Assembly (NCBI GenBank): GCA_031002005.1
Contig: JARYHS010008074.1
Coordinates: forward strand, 4,968,924 to 5,032,923
Length of the DNA: 64,000 bases
Origin: Vandiemenella viatica
Taxonomy: Eukaryota; Arthropoda; Insecta; Orthoptera; Morabidae
Direction: 5' to 3'
The notes under the pieces are model-generated. The model had not been told where the DNA came from, searched no databases, and was given only the letters and a program-made list of their open reading frames with translations. A program made the translations under genes and the position numbers. Shown here in pieces: positions 1 through 11,811 of this stretch. Each line of letters begins with the position of its first letter. Within the stretch, counting starts at the first letter, position 1.

Positions 1-2
1 CC

Positions 3-530
3 TACAGAGGCTGTCCTGTGTGCAAGAAGGCACGAGATCGCCAGAGAGCGTCTCAGCCGACCAGCATCAATATACAAATACCTCCTCTCCACCGACGCAA
101 AGAACAGACAAAACCCACTAGGATGACTAGGAAGCATCCAAAGTCCCAGAAGCACAGAAAATCCAGTGAGTCTGATGGCCTCCTCTTCTCGTCAGTCACG
201 GGTTCACAGTCGGCTACTGCTGCAACTTCTGACTCCAATCTGGAAGACCAACAAGAACATCAAAACCCGCAGAGCTCCTGCAGTGAGGATCTGTTAAACA
301 ACCAACCACGACATTGGCCACCCTCAGTAGCTCCAGTTCGGGGGAATCTGAAGGACTGAGCAAAATGTTGGAGACTGTCCTTAAATATGTTGGACAGGCT
401 AACCGAGTGGCAAGACCAGATGACCACGGACATCTGCGCTGCAGTGAAGACAGCTCTAGTTACACCCAAATACAGTTCATTATGGATAGACGGCCCCATA
501 TCAGTTTCCTCTCTTTCTGTATATAGAATG
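3..530 (+). pseudogene. LINE ORF1 (gag-like) C-terminal remnant
   Basis: The first codons read YRGCPVCKKA, which matches the last zinc-knuckle segment typical of Jockey-clade ORF1 proteins. These proteins bind the element RNA and form ribonucleoprotein particles. A serine-, proline- and lysine-rich tail follows to a stop at about 359, and a shifted frame at about 387-480 continues with a segment containing WQDQMTTDICAAV, like the end of such proteins. The 5' part lies outside the window. It is broken by at least one frameshift. Confidence 0.6.
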
Positions 531-2982
531 CCAATGGTATTCATGGTCAGACCGTGGTATTCCGGCAGTTTATTAGGGAACAAGAAGTAGATCTATCTAT
601 GCCTTGTCACCGAAACCCATCTAAAACTGGGGCAGAATGAATCAGCAGCCAACTACTGCTGTTTCGGATATGATCGCCCAACTGCTAAAAGGTGGTGCGG
701 CTATCAATGTCAAGAGAAGCATTTCACATAGCGAAATCTACATTCCACCCCTGCAGTACATTGAAGCTGTCGGCATTGAGGTGGCCACGACCAGAGGACT
801 ACGATCGTAGTTTCAGCCTATCGGCCTCCTAGAAGGGAGACGGCATAGGCTGTTAATCGGAGGCGATCTCAACGCGAAACACTCAGATTGGAATAGCTGA
901 GTTACTAACCCTTCAAGCAACATACTACGGATAGTAGCCAACAGACACAGTATGTGTGTGTGGGGACCCGAAGAACCCAGTACCCAACCCGCCGCGGACG
1001 TCCGGATGTTCTTGACTTGGCAGTCACTAAAGGAATCACCCTGATTCGGTGCGGCATCCACATTGAACAGGCTGTCCTCCGACCATTGCCCAGTCATCGT
1101 GGAGCTACACTCCGCTCTCATCCGAAAATCACAACAAAAACCAGACTTCAGAAAGACCGAATGGAGTAAACACCGTCAGCTAGTCTCAGCAGCACAACCA
1201 CACCGCTCGGCAGAGGACACAGAATATGCTCTGTCCTTCTTCTAGTACACTGGCAAGGAGGCATCAAGAACATTTGGCGGCAGCTCCCACCTCACCTCCT
1301 AGCAGCTGAGGAGTGGAAGCTGACGAGGAACACCGACACACGAAGACTGCTAAACCGAGTCCAGATAGAATTGAAGTTGTCGCTGGAGGAGCATCAGAGC
1401 AGAGAATGGGAGGCTCGTGTTTCGATGCTGACTCATGGTGATGGGACGCTGTGGGCGTAGACCAAGAAATTCACTAGGCAGCGATCTCGATTCCCACCCC
1501 TACACGGCCAACGGGGCCCAGTCTATCACCAGGCCGATAAAGCAAACGCCCTAGCAGATTCCTTCGAGAGGAACTTTAGGCCATCAGAAATGGAAATAGA
1601 CCAATTCCAAGAAGAAGAGACACATCGCTGACTAAACACCTAACTGCAGGCTGAGGAAGGGGTTGACGAGGAAGAAATTGACATCACCACTCCGGAAGAG
1701 GTTACCAGCTGCCTAGCAACACTTCCCCCAGATAAAACACCTTGTCTTTAATAGCTGTCTCAGGAATCTACCACCAGAAGCGTCAACCTACTTGGCGGGA
1801 ATCTAACAACATTCTTCGCACTCAGCAGTTCTTCCAATCCTGCAAACATGCTGAAGTTGTGGCAAAACACAAAAGTGGGAAGGATGCGCACCTTCCACAA
1901 AGCTACCAGCCAATAAGCCTCCTGCCGTCTATAAGAAAAGTCTTTGAGCGGTTACTGCTCAACAGGCTAAATGATTAGATCGAACGCAACGAGATTAACC
2001 CCCCTCACCAGCTCGGCTTTCGTTGCAGTCACTCCACCACGCAATAGCTAATGAGAGTGGTTAAAGCAGCGACAAGGGCATTCAACGAGAAACAATAATG
2101 GGGCATGGTGCTTCTGGATATCGCCAGAGCATTCGACTCTGTGTGGCATGCAGGTCTGCTACTCGAACTATACGAACAAGGCTTCTCAGGCAGACTAGTG
2201 AGGCTCCTTATGTCATACCTCACTGGACGCACCTTTTGCGTTCGTGTCTGCGAGGTAACTTCAAATGTGGGGTGAATTGTTGCTGGGGTGCCGCAGGGCT
2301 CTGTACTGGGACCAGTGGTCTACGCGCTTTTCACCGCTGACGTGCCTACCGCTCCCAGAGTTCTTACTGCCACCTATGCCGATGACCTACTGCACGACAA
2401 GCAGAAAATGTGCAATAGCAACTAGGCGTCTGCAAGAAGTCCTGCGATCAACTGAGGACTGGGCCGAACGGTGGAGGATAACCATCAACTGCACAAAAAT
2501 CCAAGCCATCATAATCAGTAAGAGACGCACCCAAAATCTTTCTCACCTTCAAATTTTCCGAGGAAAAACGAAGTCAGATATCTCGGAGTCACTCTTGACC
2601 GGCGACTGACTTGGCGAGCCTATATTCAAGACATCAGGAGGAGGGCAAGTGCTAGTTTGCACTCTCTTTATCCTGTGCTCAACGGGAACAGTCTTTTGAA
2701 GTCTATGGGAGTAAACATCTATATCTCCCTAGTAAAACCCATTATGGAATACGCTTGTCCCGTGTGGGACTATACGGCTGCTTCGCACCTGCGTCGCCTT
2801 CAGGTGATACAGAACAGGGCACTAAAAGGCACCACCACTTACCGAGCAGATTCCTGACTGCTGTTCTGCACGAGACTACTAACATCCCGCTGCTGACGGA
2901 TCGCTTCAGACAGCTGCCTGCAATATTCTACGAGCGCGCCCAGAAGACCAGGAACCTGGAAGTCAACCCGCTTGGGCAATAA
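530..2982 (+). pseudogene. LINE ORF2: endonuclease plus reverse transcriptase, broken
   Basis: The endonuclease part includes a GGDLNAKHSDW motif near 861-893 and SSDHCPVIVEL near 1075-1110, the catalytic signatures of AP-type LINE endonucleases that nick target DNA. The reverse transcriptase part runs from about 1680 to 2860. It includes YQPISLLPSIRKVFERLL (about 1909-1962), LLDIARAFDSVWHAGL (about 2108), GVPQGSVLGP (about 2288) and the catalytic YADD at 2375-2386. A C-terminal stretch, YLGVTLDRRLTW then SLVKPIMEYACPVWD, is also recognisable. There are many stops and frame changes, so it is not functional. The clade call of Jockey is inferred from overall pattern only. Confidence 0.85.
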
Positions 2983-2990
2983 GTTAGGGT

Positions 2991-5385
2991 TATTGACCGT
3001 CATATAAGACTACTCGCAATTCTAAACTAAGAACGCCAACGATAAGCCATACCGAAAGCAAAGTGTTGCTCCTTCTATATTATGTTGAAGTAAATGTCGA
3101 AAGACAATACACTTCCGAATACTCTGGCTGTGATTAACTGGCAGTAAATGGCGTGGCTGCTAGTCTTAATAATCGTTGTTGAGTGAAAATGCGTTCGATG
3201 CAGATTCACGCTAGTTGTTTCTCTAACAGTGCTGCCAATTTTTAATTGCTAAGTTTTTACTAGTGGTGTAAATCGCGTTTAATATTATTTGTTGATCATC
3301 GCTTTCAGCCAACCACATCTTTCTCGAATTAAGACAAATTTATTTCCTGCACCTTCTACATCCAATCTTTTTGACATTCTCCACAATCGTAAACCTGCAG
3401 ATTCTAAGTTCTTCTTAAGGTTCAAGCTTTTTTCTGCGTTCCTGCGATTACAGTTTCAATTCGGACACTTTGAGCCCTTGCATCGTGATCGCCAAATCGC
3501 TTCATTTTTCATTAACTCACAACTTCTAATTTATTCTGAAAGCTTGATAGGGACACTTGCACTCCAGGGAACCGTCATTGGTGGTCATCCCGCGGGCTGC
3601 TCTGAGTATGAAGTGTCACTGGAGTTTTCGTACCTAACAGTGACAACCTCAGACCCCGGTGACACACACGACACAACACCCCCCCCCCCTTCTCTGCTGA
3701 GACTTCGTTAGATCTGGTCCGACCCCCCCCCCCTTCTGGAGGGATCTGGTCCGCGAGACCCCCCCCCTTTTGAAATCACCCTCCCAACTTTTTGAGACCT
3801 TTTTTTTAGGTCTCACCCTTCCAAACCCGGTTACACCCCAAATTTTCGATGAAATACCCCCCTAAAATCGACGGACTTCCCCCCCCCTTTTTCACCTCAC
3901 GTAATTTATGGACGACCCCTAATCAGCTGCTTGCTGTATATTCCATGATGAGTTCTGTTCAAGTATTTCATGACTGCATTAAATCAGGAACTACTCGATC
4001 TCAAGACACTCAATTTTGCAACATATTAACATATGTTAACCAAGCCTAGTACAGTTATTGCGCAGCCAAATCGTAAGGCAGTATCAAAGTGCATCACCGG
4101 GTTGCAATCAGTGTGTTTACGAAATAACATCTTTATCTGAAGTGTTTGTACCACTGTTTGTTCCTTCACAAGTATTTACTAATAAATAGCCAATAACTGT
4201 ATATGCCGTGTTTCCTTCAAAGCAACCTGATCACTAAATAAAATGTAAGAATATATCTGGATGAAATATGCTAACTTTCCATTCAGATTTTTGCCATAAT
4301 ACCAACAGAAGATAGTATGTATATCGTTTGTAGAGCACGGTTTAACCTAATCTTCTCGACATTAGATCACAGAAAGCTGATCACGCAAATCAGTTGATGT
4401 TCGTCGAGACGAATCCAAAGATTGTTTGTCACAATAATAGCTTCCGCTTGGCTCAACCATGCGACAGTCCCAATATTCTTCCCAAAAAATAATCCGAAGC
4501 TCCAATTCGCATGAAAGTTTCGAAGAAAGTTTCAAAAGAAATCTAAACAAAATTATCCCTCCCCTTCTCCCAGAACCGCAGCCTCCAATCTCATGGATTT
4601 ACGATTTACATTTTTGATAGCAATCCATCTCCCTCACTAAACTCACCATCCATCTCACAACGGTCTTCTCCTTACCACCTCCATAACCTAGGACCCACAC
4701 CAGTTCACACTTGTTTCGTGAACAACATCCCTTCTCAGATAACACAAAAAAAATCACCACAGATTTCCGCCGAGTATTAAAAAACCAATAGACTACTTCA
4801 CAGTTACTCATACCTCAATTATTGCCAGCCTAATCCAGACCCAGCTTTCTGTCGCATTTCTTATCAAAGTCTCTGACACACGCTTCTCAGCGCTTCGCTT
4901 TTCCACATTCCCAGATTTTTTCTGTCATGGTCAAGGGAGTGTATTTTGATATTTCCCAGGAAGAAATTGTAGAAGAGCTATCAGAAAATAATCTTTAATT
5001 TATAAAGTTATTCCGAATCCGATCCAGACAGACTAACAAATCTCCGATGATGATGCGTACAACAACACCCAGCAAATATGTAACAGATAAACATGGTTTC
5101 TTCTTTTAGATGTTTCGGTACCACACGAAGCCATCTTATCACCCACGCCCGTTACCATCACCAAGTGCCACTGCCTCATACACGAACACCCCTCCACACA
5201 TAACGGACCTCGACTTGCACCCACTGCAGTGGTAATCACCCCATTACCAGCTGTCCCCAAAATACAAACTGTTGAGGCTATCATAATACCAAATCTAAAA
5301 TATATCCTAAAAAATCCAGGAAGCAATAGCCCCTAAGACGACATAGAAAATTAAATGCCAAGACGATCCACTTAATGACTCTGAA
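2991..5385. other. No gene recognised; repeat-derived debris
   Basis: I see no convincing gene. A 140-codon open frame at 3289-3711 has no recognisable domain and ends in a C-rich tract. Between about 4925 and 5340 shifting frames give phrases such as DISQEEIVEEL, followed by proline- and threonine-rich text. This vaguely recalls a LINE ORF1, but it is too broken to call. Confidence 0.4.
3678..3890 (+). repeat. Cluster of homopolymeric C tracts
   Basis: Five runs of 7 to 12 cytosines occur within about 210 bp (near 3679, 3722, 3758, 3856 and 3879). They are separated by short segments with similar words such as TCTGGTCCG and TTTGAGACC. It looks like a decayed C-rich minisatellite. The opposite strand is G-rich and could form quadruplex-like structures. 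Confidence 0.7.
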
Positions 5386-5583
5386 ATGATGGACGATGTA
5401 ACATTGAAAGACAACTTAATCAGCTTGTTAGGAAATGTATTTAGTACGCTGATTCAAGACCGTAAACAAGACATTATTAGAATCATGAGAGAGCAGACTC
5501 CACATTTTATAGATAGAACTGTAAAAATTAGTCAGGAAAACAACCAACTGCACACCACAGTTAGCAAGCTTCATCCCGACTAG
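5386..5583 (+). pseudogene. Short coiled-coil-like ORF, possible LINE ORF1 debris
   Basis: A 65-codon ORF begins MMDDVTLKDNLISLLGN and ends in a charged segment with QENNQLHTTVSKL. The heptad-like pattern and small size resemble the tail of a retroelement ORF1. There is no zinc knuckle in frame and no partner ORF2 nearby. It could equally be a chance ORF. Confidence 0.25.
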
Positions 5584-5929
5584 ACAGATCCGACAGTTGC
5601 GAGTGAATATTTACGTTTTTATTCGTTACCATTGGTGGGTTTTAATAGCAAAAGGACTATGTTTTCAGGTCTTATTCACCAAACCTGACTCTCATGTAGT
5701 AACTGTGGCCAAAACGTTCGCTTCTCCTTCATCTCCTGCAATAATTGTGAGTGTATAACCTTTAGAAAAGATCGACCAGGGATGGCAGAGCCATTTTCAA
5801 TAAAACTTTAATAATCTCTGAATTGAACGTCTCCCTCCGTTCACAGTTTGCTTGCCTTGAATCTGTTGCAGTTCGTGTCTTCCTTCCCTTCTTGTATTTT
5901 GCTTATACTTATATTTCTCGAGATATCGT

Positions 5930-6400
5930 ATCTCAAAATTGACATGGTTGGTTGAAATACGACCTGGACCCGAAGATAAATTTCGTCATATCCAAGTTTG
6001 ATGATGAATTCGTATGAAACTCGTCAAGACAATTCGAAAATAAAGAATTTATTTTTCTGATATCTCAAGTGAAGAGGTAAGGAATATATCCGGCCTCGAC
6101 CAGAAAAAAATCCACCAAAACCACTATGTCTATACGGTGGAAGTGTACTTTCAATGTTTTATTTGGTTCCTAATGGTTGTTGTTAGGTTGAAATATGGCC
6201 TGGACCAGAAGAAACGTCGCAAAAAGCACGAGAAACTATACCTATAACTGATCTTTGACATGCTGTATCTCGAAAACCAAACAAGATATCAGGAACATTT
6301 ATTATTTATTTTAGATATGTTTCGTCGAGTTCTATAAGAATTCATCATCAGATTGTGAGGTAACGGTAATGATAGAACATCATCACTCACTCCGATAAAA
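5930..6400. repeat. Imperfect fold-back (inverted) repeat
   Basis: The segment at about 5995-6075 (with GATGATGAATTCGTATGAAA) matches in reverse complement the segment at about 6275-6357 (with AAGAATTCATCATCAGATTG). Each arm is about 80 bp around a spacer near 200 bp. Sub-segments reading like GAAATACGACCTGGACC also recur in direct orientation at about 5957 and 6191. It is probably a small non-autonomous element. The ends are not defined, and the flanking 5584-5929 holds nothing I recognise. Confidence 0.45.
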
Positions 6401-6659
6401 CTATGCTCATACCACGCGTGGTAGTATTTAATGACAAACTAACAACCTCTGTTTACGATCAAAAAGTAAACGATGATTACTTCATAACTGGTACCGGTAA
6501 TATTATTTTCAAAAAAGGCCCCCTCTCGTCGCGCCCGCCTGGGCAGATTGACTCAAAATTTTTTCTTTGCGGAGCTGCTATAAACATATCGCTCTGACCA
6601 AACAGTGCTGAAGTGTTGAGTTTCAGCAGCCAGTAATACTGATGGCACATTAAAAATCA

Positions 6660-8650
6660 GGTAAGTGTGGTGAGCACTGAGCTGTATTGCAAAGACATGC
6701 TATCCTCTGCCTATCATGTAACACCTCAGTATGGACGTCGTGTGTGGAGTCCCTTTCCTTCAGTTACTTGTATGTATATGTTGACATATGGAATTGTGGT
6801 ACATGCATGGACAAATGTGTGTGTTCGTGTTCGTGTGTGTCTAATTATGGTATCTACTCGAGATTTTTCCATCAGTGGCCACCTATGTAGATGTAATCAG
6901 TTGGGTGTGAAGAGCACTGAGCTGTGTGGCAAAGACATGTCACACTTCGTACATCCTGTAACTACTCAGTCTGGACGTAGGGTGTTCAGTCACTTTCCTG
7001 CAGTTACGTGTACGTGAGTGTTGATGAATGGAACTATGTGTATGCGTGGTCATGTGAGTGTGTGTGTATGTGTCTTCCGATGTCGTTGTGTGTCTATCAC
7101 TATAGGATTCTACTCGACTTTGAGATTTCACAGTCACTGGCTACCTATAAGTTGATGATACATTCAATCTATTGGGTGTGATGAATAATCCGTATTGGAT
7201 AAGCACTCATGTGTATGGTGAATACATGTCATCCTTTGCACACACTCTAACGTCTGTCTGATGTTTTTTAGTTAGTTATGTTTGTGTGTGGTGACGTATG
7301 GATTTGTACGTGAGACATAATATGAATATGGGAGTTATGATATCTGTCTGATGACCATGTGTCTACCCTGATACTCGTGGTAAGTGGGCAAATATTACTG
7401 AATGACAAAAAAGGCTTGTGGTATGGGATAGTGGTGGTGCTGATGATGTGCACAGTTTTGTACCTAGTACCCACGATACTGAATGGCAGTGAGGTCTGTA
7501 GTGTGAATTAAATGATACGACGTTGATGTGAAGAGTTTGGTACTTGGAACAAATGTTAATGTTGATTGTTTTGTCAGTCTTGAGCCATGGGGGTTCTGAT
7601 TGGGCTGGTTGTTGTGTCTAGCTCGCTGTAGGCATGGAAATATGCGCCTGTGTGCGTCTTTCTCTGTGTCTGTATGCGTAAGTATGGTGATACCTTCCTT
7701 AAACTCATCTATCTGGACGTATGAATTGCTGTTCCTCCCATATGTTTGTGTTTGTGTGGAGACATATGGATTTGTGGGTGAGACCTAGTATGAATATGGA
7801 GGTTATGATATCTGTCTGATAGACAAGTGTCTATTGTAACTCATGGTACCTGGGTCACATGTTACTAAATGACAGAAAGGGTTGCGGTGTGGGAGAGACG
7901 TGGCTGTGATTTCAAACTTCACACATCCTGTAACTCTTCAGTTTGGATCTAGCATGTTCAGTCTCTTTCCTCCAGTTATGTGTGGTGATGAATGGACCTG
8001 TGTGAATGCATTGGCATACGAGTGTATGTGTATGTGTGTCTTTCTATGATTTTTGGCCAGTCATGGGTGTTCTGTTCCACTTTTTCGTTGCCATGATTGG
8101 GCTAGTTGTTGAGTCGAGATCGCTGTAGGGATGTAAATGTACGTGTGTATACGTCTCTCTGTGTTTTTTTTCCGTAAATGTGGTGATACCTTCCTTTATC
8201 TCGTTTCTCTGGATGTATGATGTGCTGTTCCTGCAGTTATGCTTGTGTGAGGTGACGTATGGATTTGTGGGTGAAACCTAGTATCAATATGGGAGTTATG
8301 ATATCTGTCTGATGACCAAGTGTCTACTGCTACTCGTGGTACATGGCAGAAAAATCTTAGGTGTGGGATAGACATGTTGGTGCTGATGTGAACAGTTTTG
8401 TACCTAGCACACATGATACTGGATGGTAGTGAGGTGTGTATTGTGAAATAAATGAGATGATGTTGATGTGACGAGTATGGTGCCTGAAACATATGTTACT
8501 GATGATTTTTTGGTCAGTTATGAGCCATGGGGGTTCTAAACCACTTTTTCGTCGCCATGATTGGGCTGGTTGTTTTGTGTCTAGCTCGCTGAAGGCATGG
8601 AAATGTGAGTGTTTGTGCGTCTCTCTCTGTGTCTGTATGCGTAAATACCA
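6660..8650. repeat. Degenerate tandem array, period about 470 bp
   Basis: Blocks recur in the same order. CATGGGGGTTCT-type text with GATTGGGCTGGTTGTT appears near 7585, 8058 and 8527, a spacing of about 470. GGAGTTATGATATCTGTCTG appears near 7330, 7800 and 8290. A CATCCTGTAACT block occurs near 6952 and 7926, with a related block near 6714. Copies have diverged through substitutions and indels. TG-rich stretches are embedded throughout. The open frames in it are short and show no protein similarity I recognise. Confidence 0.7.
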
Positions 8651-9194
8651 AAATCGATAACTACAACATTATATTAGTTTGCAGAAAGGAAAAGGTAATT
8701 AATAAAACAAATGAAACAGCTTGTGGTAAATCCTTAGTTAGATAATGCAGTGAGGCAATAATTTAATGTAATGGAATGTGATATGAAAGAGGCCACTAAG
8801 TCATCGGAAGTATGTGTGCGAGAGAGAAAAAGAGTGACCAATGACGTAAATTTTTTGTGAGCTTCCATGGGTTTTCGCTTTTATAGAGTTGGTGGGGCAG
8901 ACAGAGAAACCAAGCCGCAGGAGTCCGCTGGCACGAGCGTCCCACGATTCGGTCACTCAGCTGTTCGTCTACTCCAGGAATTCGTCGGCACGGGGAATCA
9001 TCCGATCTAGAGTGCTAGTGAGAGCTGTCCTGAGAGTCGAAATGGTAACAGAGAAGACTTTTTTTTAAAAAAAAGCTTTCGGTCTCTGCGACCATTTAAC
9101 CGGCACCAATTTGTATCGACCTTAATATTGTATTAAACTGCTCTCATGTAATGTTGAAACACAATGGTGAGGACAACAAAAGGCGAACACAACA
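8651..9194. other. No gene recognised
   Basis: Nothing recognisable. It contains an A/T homopolymer palindrome (a T run followed by an A run) near 9058-9074. Confidence 0.5.
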
Positions 9195-9400
9195 CTTAAT
9201 TAAAACAGCCAATGCCCGAGGCTGGACTCGAACCGGCGACCCCTATAATACAAAACCAGCCACTGGAGATGCTCGTGGAAGCTGCGGTGCCGTGCCGGTT
9301 CCCGGTGAACAAAGATAGGTTGTCTTGGCGTTTGAAGGTTGGTTACAAGATTGGACGTTGATTGCCTATAAATCACTCTATAATTCTTCTTTGTCGCAAC
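9195..9400 (-). repeat. Probable tRNA-derived SINE fragment
   Basis: On the minus strand a near-perfect RNA polymerase III B box, GGTTCGAGTCC, corresponds to plus positions about 9223-9233, followed by AGCCTCGGGCA. The A box is weak, so a functional tRNA gene is unlikely. The flanks look repetitive. It could instead be a lone tRNA pseudogene. Confidence 0.4.
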
Positions 9401-10389
9401 CACGGTTTCTTATGATTTCATCGGAGGGAGTGCGTAACGGTAATTAGGAACAGAAGCATCAGCTCTCTGTAAATAATGTAAATATCTTGCACAAACTACA
9501 CTTGTGTTATTCATAAAGGGGCAGTACTTTTACGTTGATTACGAAGATCATTGTCCATTGTAGAAGCCTTCTCGGTAATGAGATCTGGTGAACAAATTAC
9601 CTGGGGTCATCACATACGATGCGGAGTGTTAGATGCTGAGGAGTGTCTGTTTAACTCGACGCCAGCAACAGTACTAACAGTATGTCGGCTGGGAGCGGGA
9701 GGGTGTGCAACTGCTGTCATGTCTGCTTCTAAAGTAAAAATGTGATCTAGATTGCACGTAAAATGCTTCAGTGAGTTTGTCGGAAGCTTTAAAGTTGATT
9801 TCACAAAGTTTTTTTTTTATGGTTCTTTGGAGAGATTTCTCGTCGACTGTGACTGTTCAGTCTTGCTGAAATTTATATTAAAAAAAACATTAATTGGAGG
9901 AGCTGCGACACTAAACATTTGGAAAGATTTATGTGCGGTGCTAATTGATATTTATGGGCTGAAAATTCACTGGATTATTATTCAGCGAATCATCAACAAA
10001 GAGTTTAATTGATTGTGGAATGGTCGAGCAGGGAAGGTGTGGCGCAAAAGAGTAAGTTGATGGGTGCTTTAAAAATTACTTTGCACCTTGGGTTAAGCTG
10101 TTTGTATAAGGGTTGGTTAACAACGAATTATGTCACCATTAAGAGCAAGGGAAAACAACCAGACTATACCGGAAACAATGGAAATCGCGTTAGCAGAGGA
10201 ATCTGTGATCGTATAAGCGAGAGAAAAACGGAATTTATCATGATGTAGCAAGAAGAAAGTGTGAGGAAAAAAGCTCAGGAGGAATATATATATGTCGGAG
10301 TGGAGATGGAAGTAGGAATGTGGAAAATACGGAAGCATCACGATGTCAATTAGTGTATGTCAAAGGTCAATCCAAGGACCAAAGATGTA
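9401..10389. other. No gene recognised
   Basis: Short open frames of up to 86 codons occur here, but none shows a domain, signal or splice context I can support. Sequence composition is like the surrounding AT-rich intergenic DNA. Confidence 0.5.
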
Positions 10390-10414
10390 CACTCCTGGAA
10401 ATTGAAATAAGAAC
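10390..10414 (+). repeat. Left terminal inverted repeat of the Tc1-like element
   Basis: Twenty-five bases starting CACTCCTGG match the reverse complement of 11787-11811 exactly. Transposase would bind and cut here. Confidence 0.9.
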
Positions 10415-10633
10415 CAATTGACGCCGGTGTGTAAGACCCACCATACTTGCTCCGGACACTACGAGAGGGCTGTACAAGCAATGATCAAACGCACGGCACA
10501 GCGGACACACCAGGAACAACAGTGTTGGCCGTCGAAGGGCGCTAGCTGCGCAGCGGTTGGGCACCGCCGCAGTCAGTGTCAGCCAGTTTGCCGTGGATAA
10601 CTGAGCTCCATCTCAGTCTTCAACACTGGTAGC

Positions 10634-11656
10634 ATGCCGCGACAGCGTGTACGTGAACCGTATGTGCAGTTGACGGACTTTGAGCGAGGGCGTATAGTGG
10701 GCATGCGGGAGGCCGGGTGGACGTACCGCCGAATTGCTCAACATGTGGGACGCGAGGTCTCCACAGTACATCGATGTTTTCGCCAGTGGTCGGCGGAAGG
10801 TGCACGTGCCCGTCGACCTGGGTCCGGACAGCAGCGACGCACGGACGCACGCCAAGACCGTCGCATCCTACGCAGTGCCGTAGGGGACCGCACCGCCACT
10901 TCCCGGCAAATTAGGGACACTGTTGCTCCTGGGGTATCAGAGAGGACCATTCGTAACCGTCTCCATGAAGCTGGGCTACGGTCCCGCACACCGTTAGGTC
11001 GTCTTCCACTCACGCCCCAACATCGTGCAGCCCGCCTCCAGTGGTGTCGCGACAGGCGTGTATGGAGGGACGAATGGAGACGTGTCGTCTTCAGTGATGA
11101 GAGTCGCTTCTGCCTTGGTGCCAATGATGGCCGTATGCGTGTTTGGTGCCGTGAAGGTGAGCGCCACAATCAGGACTGCATACGACCGAGGCACACAGGG
11201 CCAATACCCGGCATCATGGTGTGGGGAGCGATCTCCTACACTGGCCGTACACCTCTGCTGATCGTCGAGGTGACACTGAACAGTGCACGGTACATTCAAA
11301 CCGTCATCGAACACATCGTTCTACCATTCCTAGACCGGCAAGGGAACATGCTGATCCAACAGGACAATGCACGTCCACATGTATCCCGTGCCACCCAACG
11401 TGCTCTAGAAGGTGTAAGTCAACTACCCTGGCCAGCGAGATCTCCGGATCTGTCCCACATTGAGCATGTTTGGGACTGGATGATACGTCGTCTCACGTGG
11501 TCTGCACGTCCAGCACGAACGCTGGTCCAGCTGAGGCGCCAGGTGGAAATGGCTTGGCATGCCGTTCCACAGGACTACATCCAGCACCTCTACGATCGTC
11601 TCCATGGGAGAATTGCAGCCTGCATTGCTGCGAAAGGAGGATATACACGGTACTAG
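10634..11656 (+). CDS. Tc1-like transposase, intact, 340 aa
   Basis: This cut-and-paste DDE transposase excises and reinserts the surrounding element at TA sites in the nucleus. An N-terminal paired-like double helix-turn-helix covers about residues 13-52 (LTDFERGRIVGMREAG) and 86-116 (TSRQIRDTVAPGVSERTIRN). The catalytic residues are visible: Asp155 in SDESRF, Asp244 in QQDNARPH and Glu277 in IEHVWD. There are 32 residues between the second Asp and the Glu, two fewer than in classical Tc1 (34). The ATG at 10634 is the first in frame, 244 bp inside the left TIR, and full length fits the family. There are no internal stops. Whether it is expressed cannot be judged. Confidence 0.95.
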   Translation: MPRQRVREPYVQLTDFERGRIVGMREAGWTYRRIAQHVGREVSTVHRCFRQWSAEGARARRPGSGQQRRTDARQDRRILRSAVGDRTATSRQIRDTVAPGVSERTIRNRLHEAGLRSRTPLGRLPLTPQHRAARLQWCRDRRVWRDEWRRVVFSDESRFCLGANDGRMRVWCREGERHNQDCIRPRHTGPIPGIMVWGAISYTGRTPLLIVEVTLNSARYIQTVIEHIVLPFLDRQGNMLIQQDNARPHVSRATQRALEGVSQLPWPARSPDLSHIEHVWDWMIRRLTWSARPARTLVQLRRQVEMAWHAVPQDYIQHLYDRLHGRIAACIAAKGGYTRY

Positions 11657-11786
11657 TGCCGACATTGTGCATGCTCTGTTGCCTGTGTCTATGTGCCTAT
11701 GGTTTTTTCTGTGTGATCATGTGTTGTATCTGACCCCAGGAATGTGTATATAAAGTTTCCCATTCCTGGGACAATGAATTCACGGT

Positions 11787-11811
11787 GTTCTTATTTCAAT
11801 TTCCAGGAGTG
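11787..11811 (-). repeat. Right terminal inverted repeat of the Tc1-like element
   Basis: Exact reverse complement of 10390-10414. The following dinucleotide is CA rather than TA. Confidence 0.9.

Larger units (their letters stand above)
1..2990 (+). mobile_element. Degenerate Jockey-type LINE (non-LTR retrotransposon)
   Basis: This is a remnant of a non-LTR retrotransposon read on the plus strand, entering the window inside ORF1. In order it shows the end of a zinc-knuckle ORF1, an apurinic-type endonuclease and a reverse transcriptase with a YADD box. Reading passes through all three frames and hits many stops, so the copy is long dead. The order and motifs fit the Jockey/I group. No poly-A tail or target duplication could be placed at the 3' end, which lies somewhere near 2990-3110. 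Confidence 0.85.
10390..11811 (+). mobile_element. Complete Tc1-like transposon with intact transposase
   Basis: A 1,422-bp element is bounded by perfect 25-bp inverted repeats beginning CACTCCTGGAAATTGAAATA (left 10390-10414, right 11787-11811). The left flank is TA, as expected for Tc1/mariner insertion. The right flank reads CA, probably a decayed TA. One transposase gene fills the interior. Matching TIRs and an uninterrupted gene suggest a fairly recent insertion. Confidence 0.95.

Noticed and set aside
3289..3711. 140-codon open frame as a gene
   Set aside because: It has no domain, signal or splice context and ends in homopolymer C. The composition explains the open frame.
9195..9290. 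Functional tRNA gene on the minus strand
   Set aside because: There is a good B box but no convincing A box or acceptor-stem pairing, so a SINE or tRNA relic is more likely.
10738..11314. Minus-strand open frames opposite the Tc1 transposase
   Set aside because: They are antisense shadows of a GC-richer coding gene with clear catalytic motifs on the plus strand.
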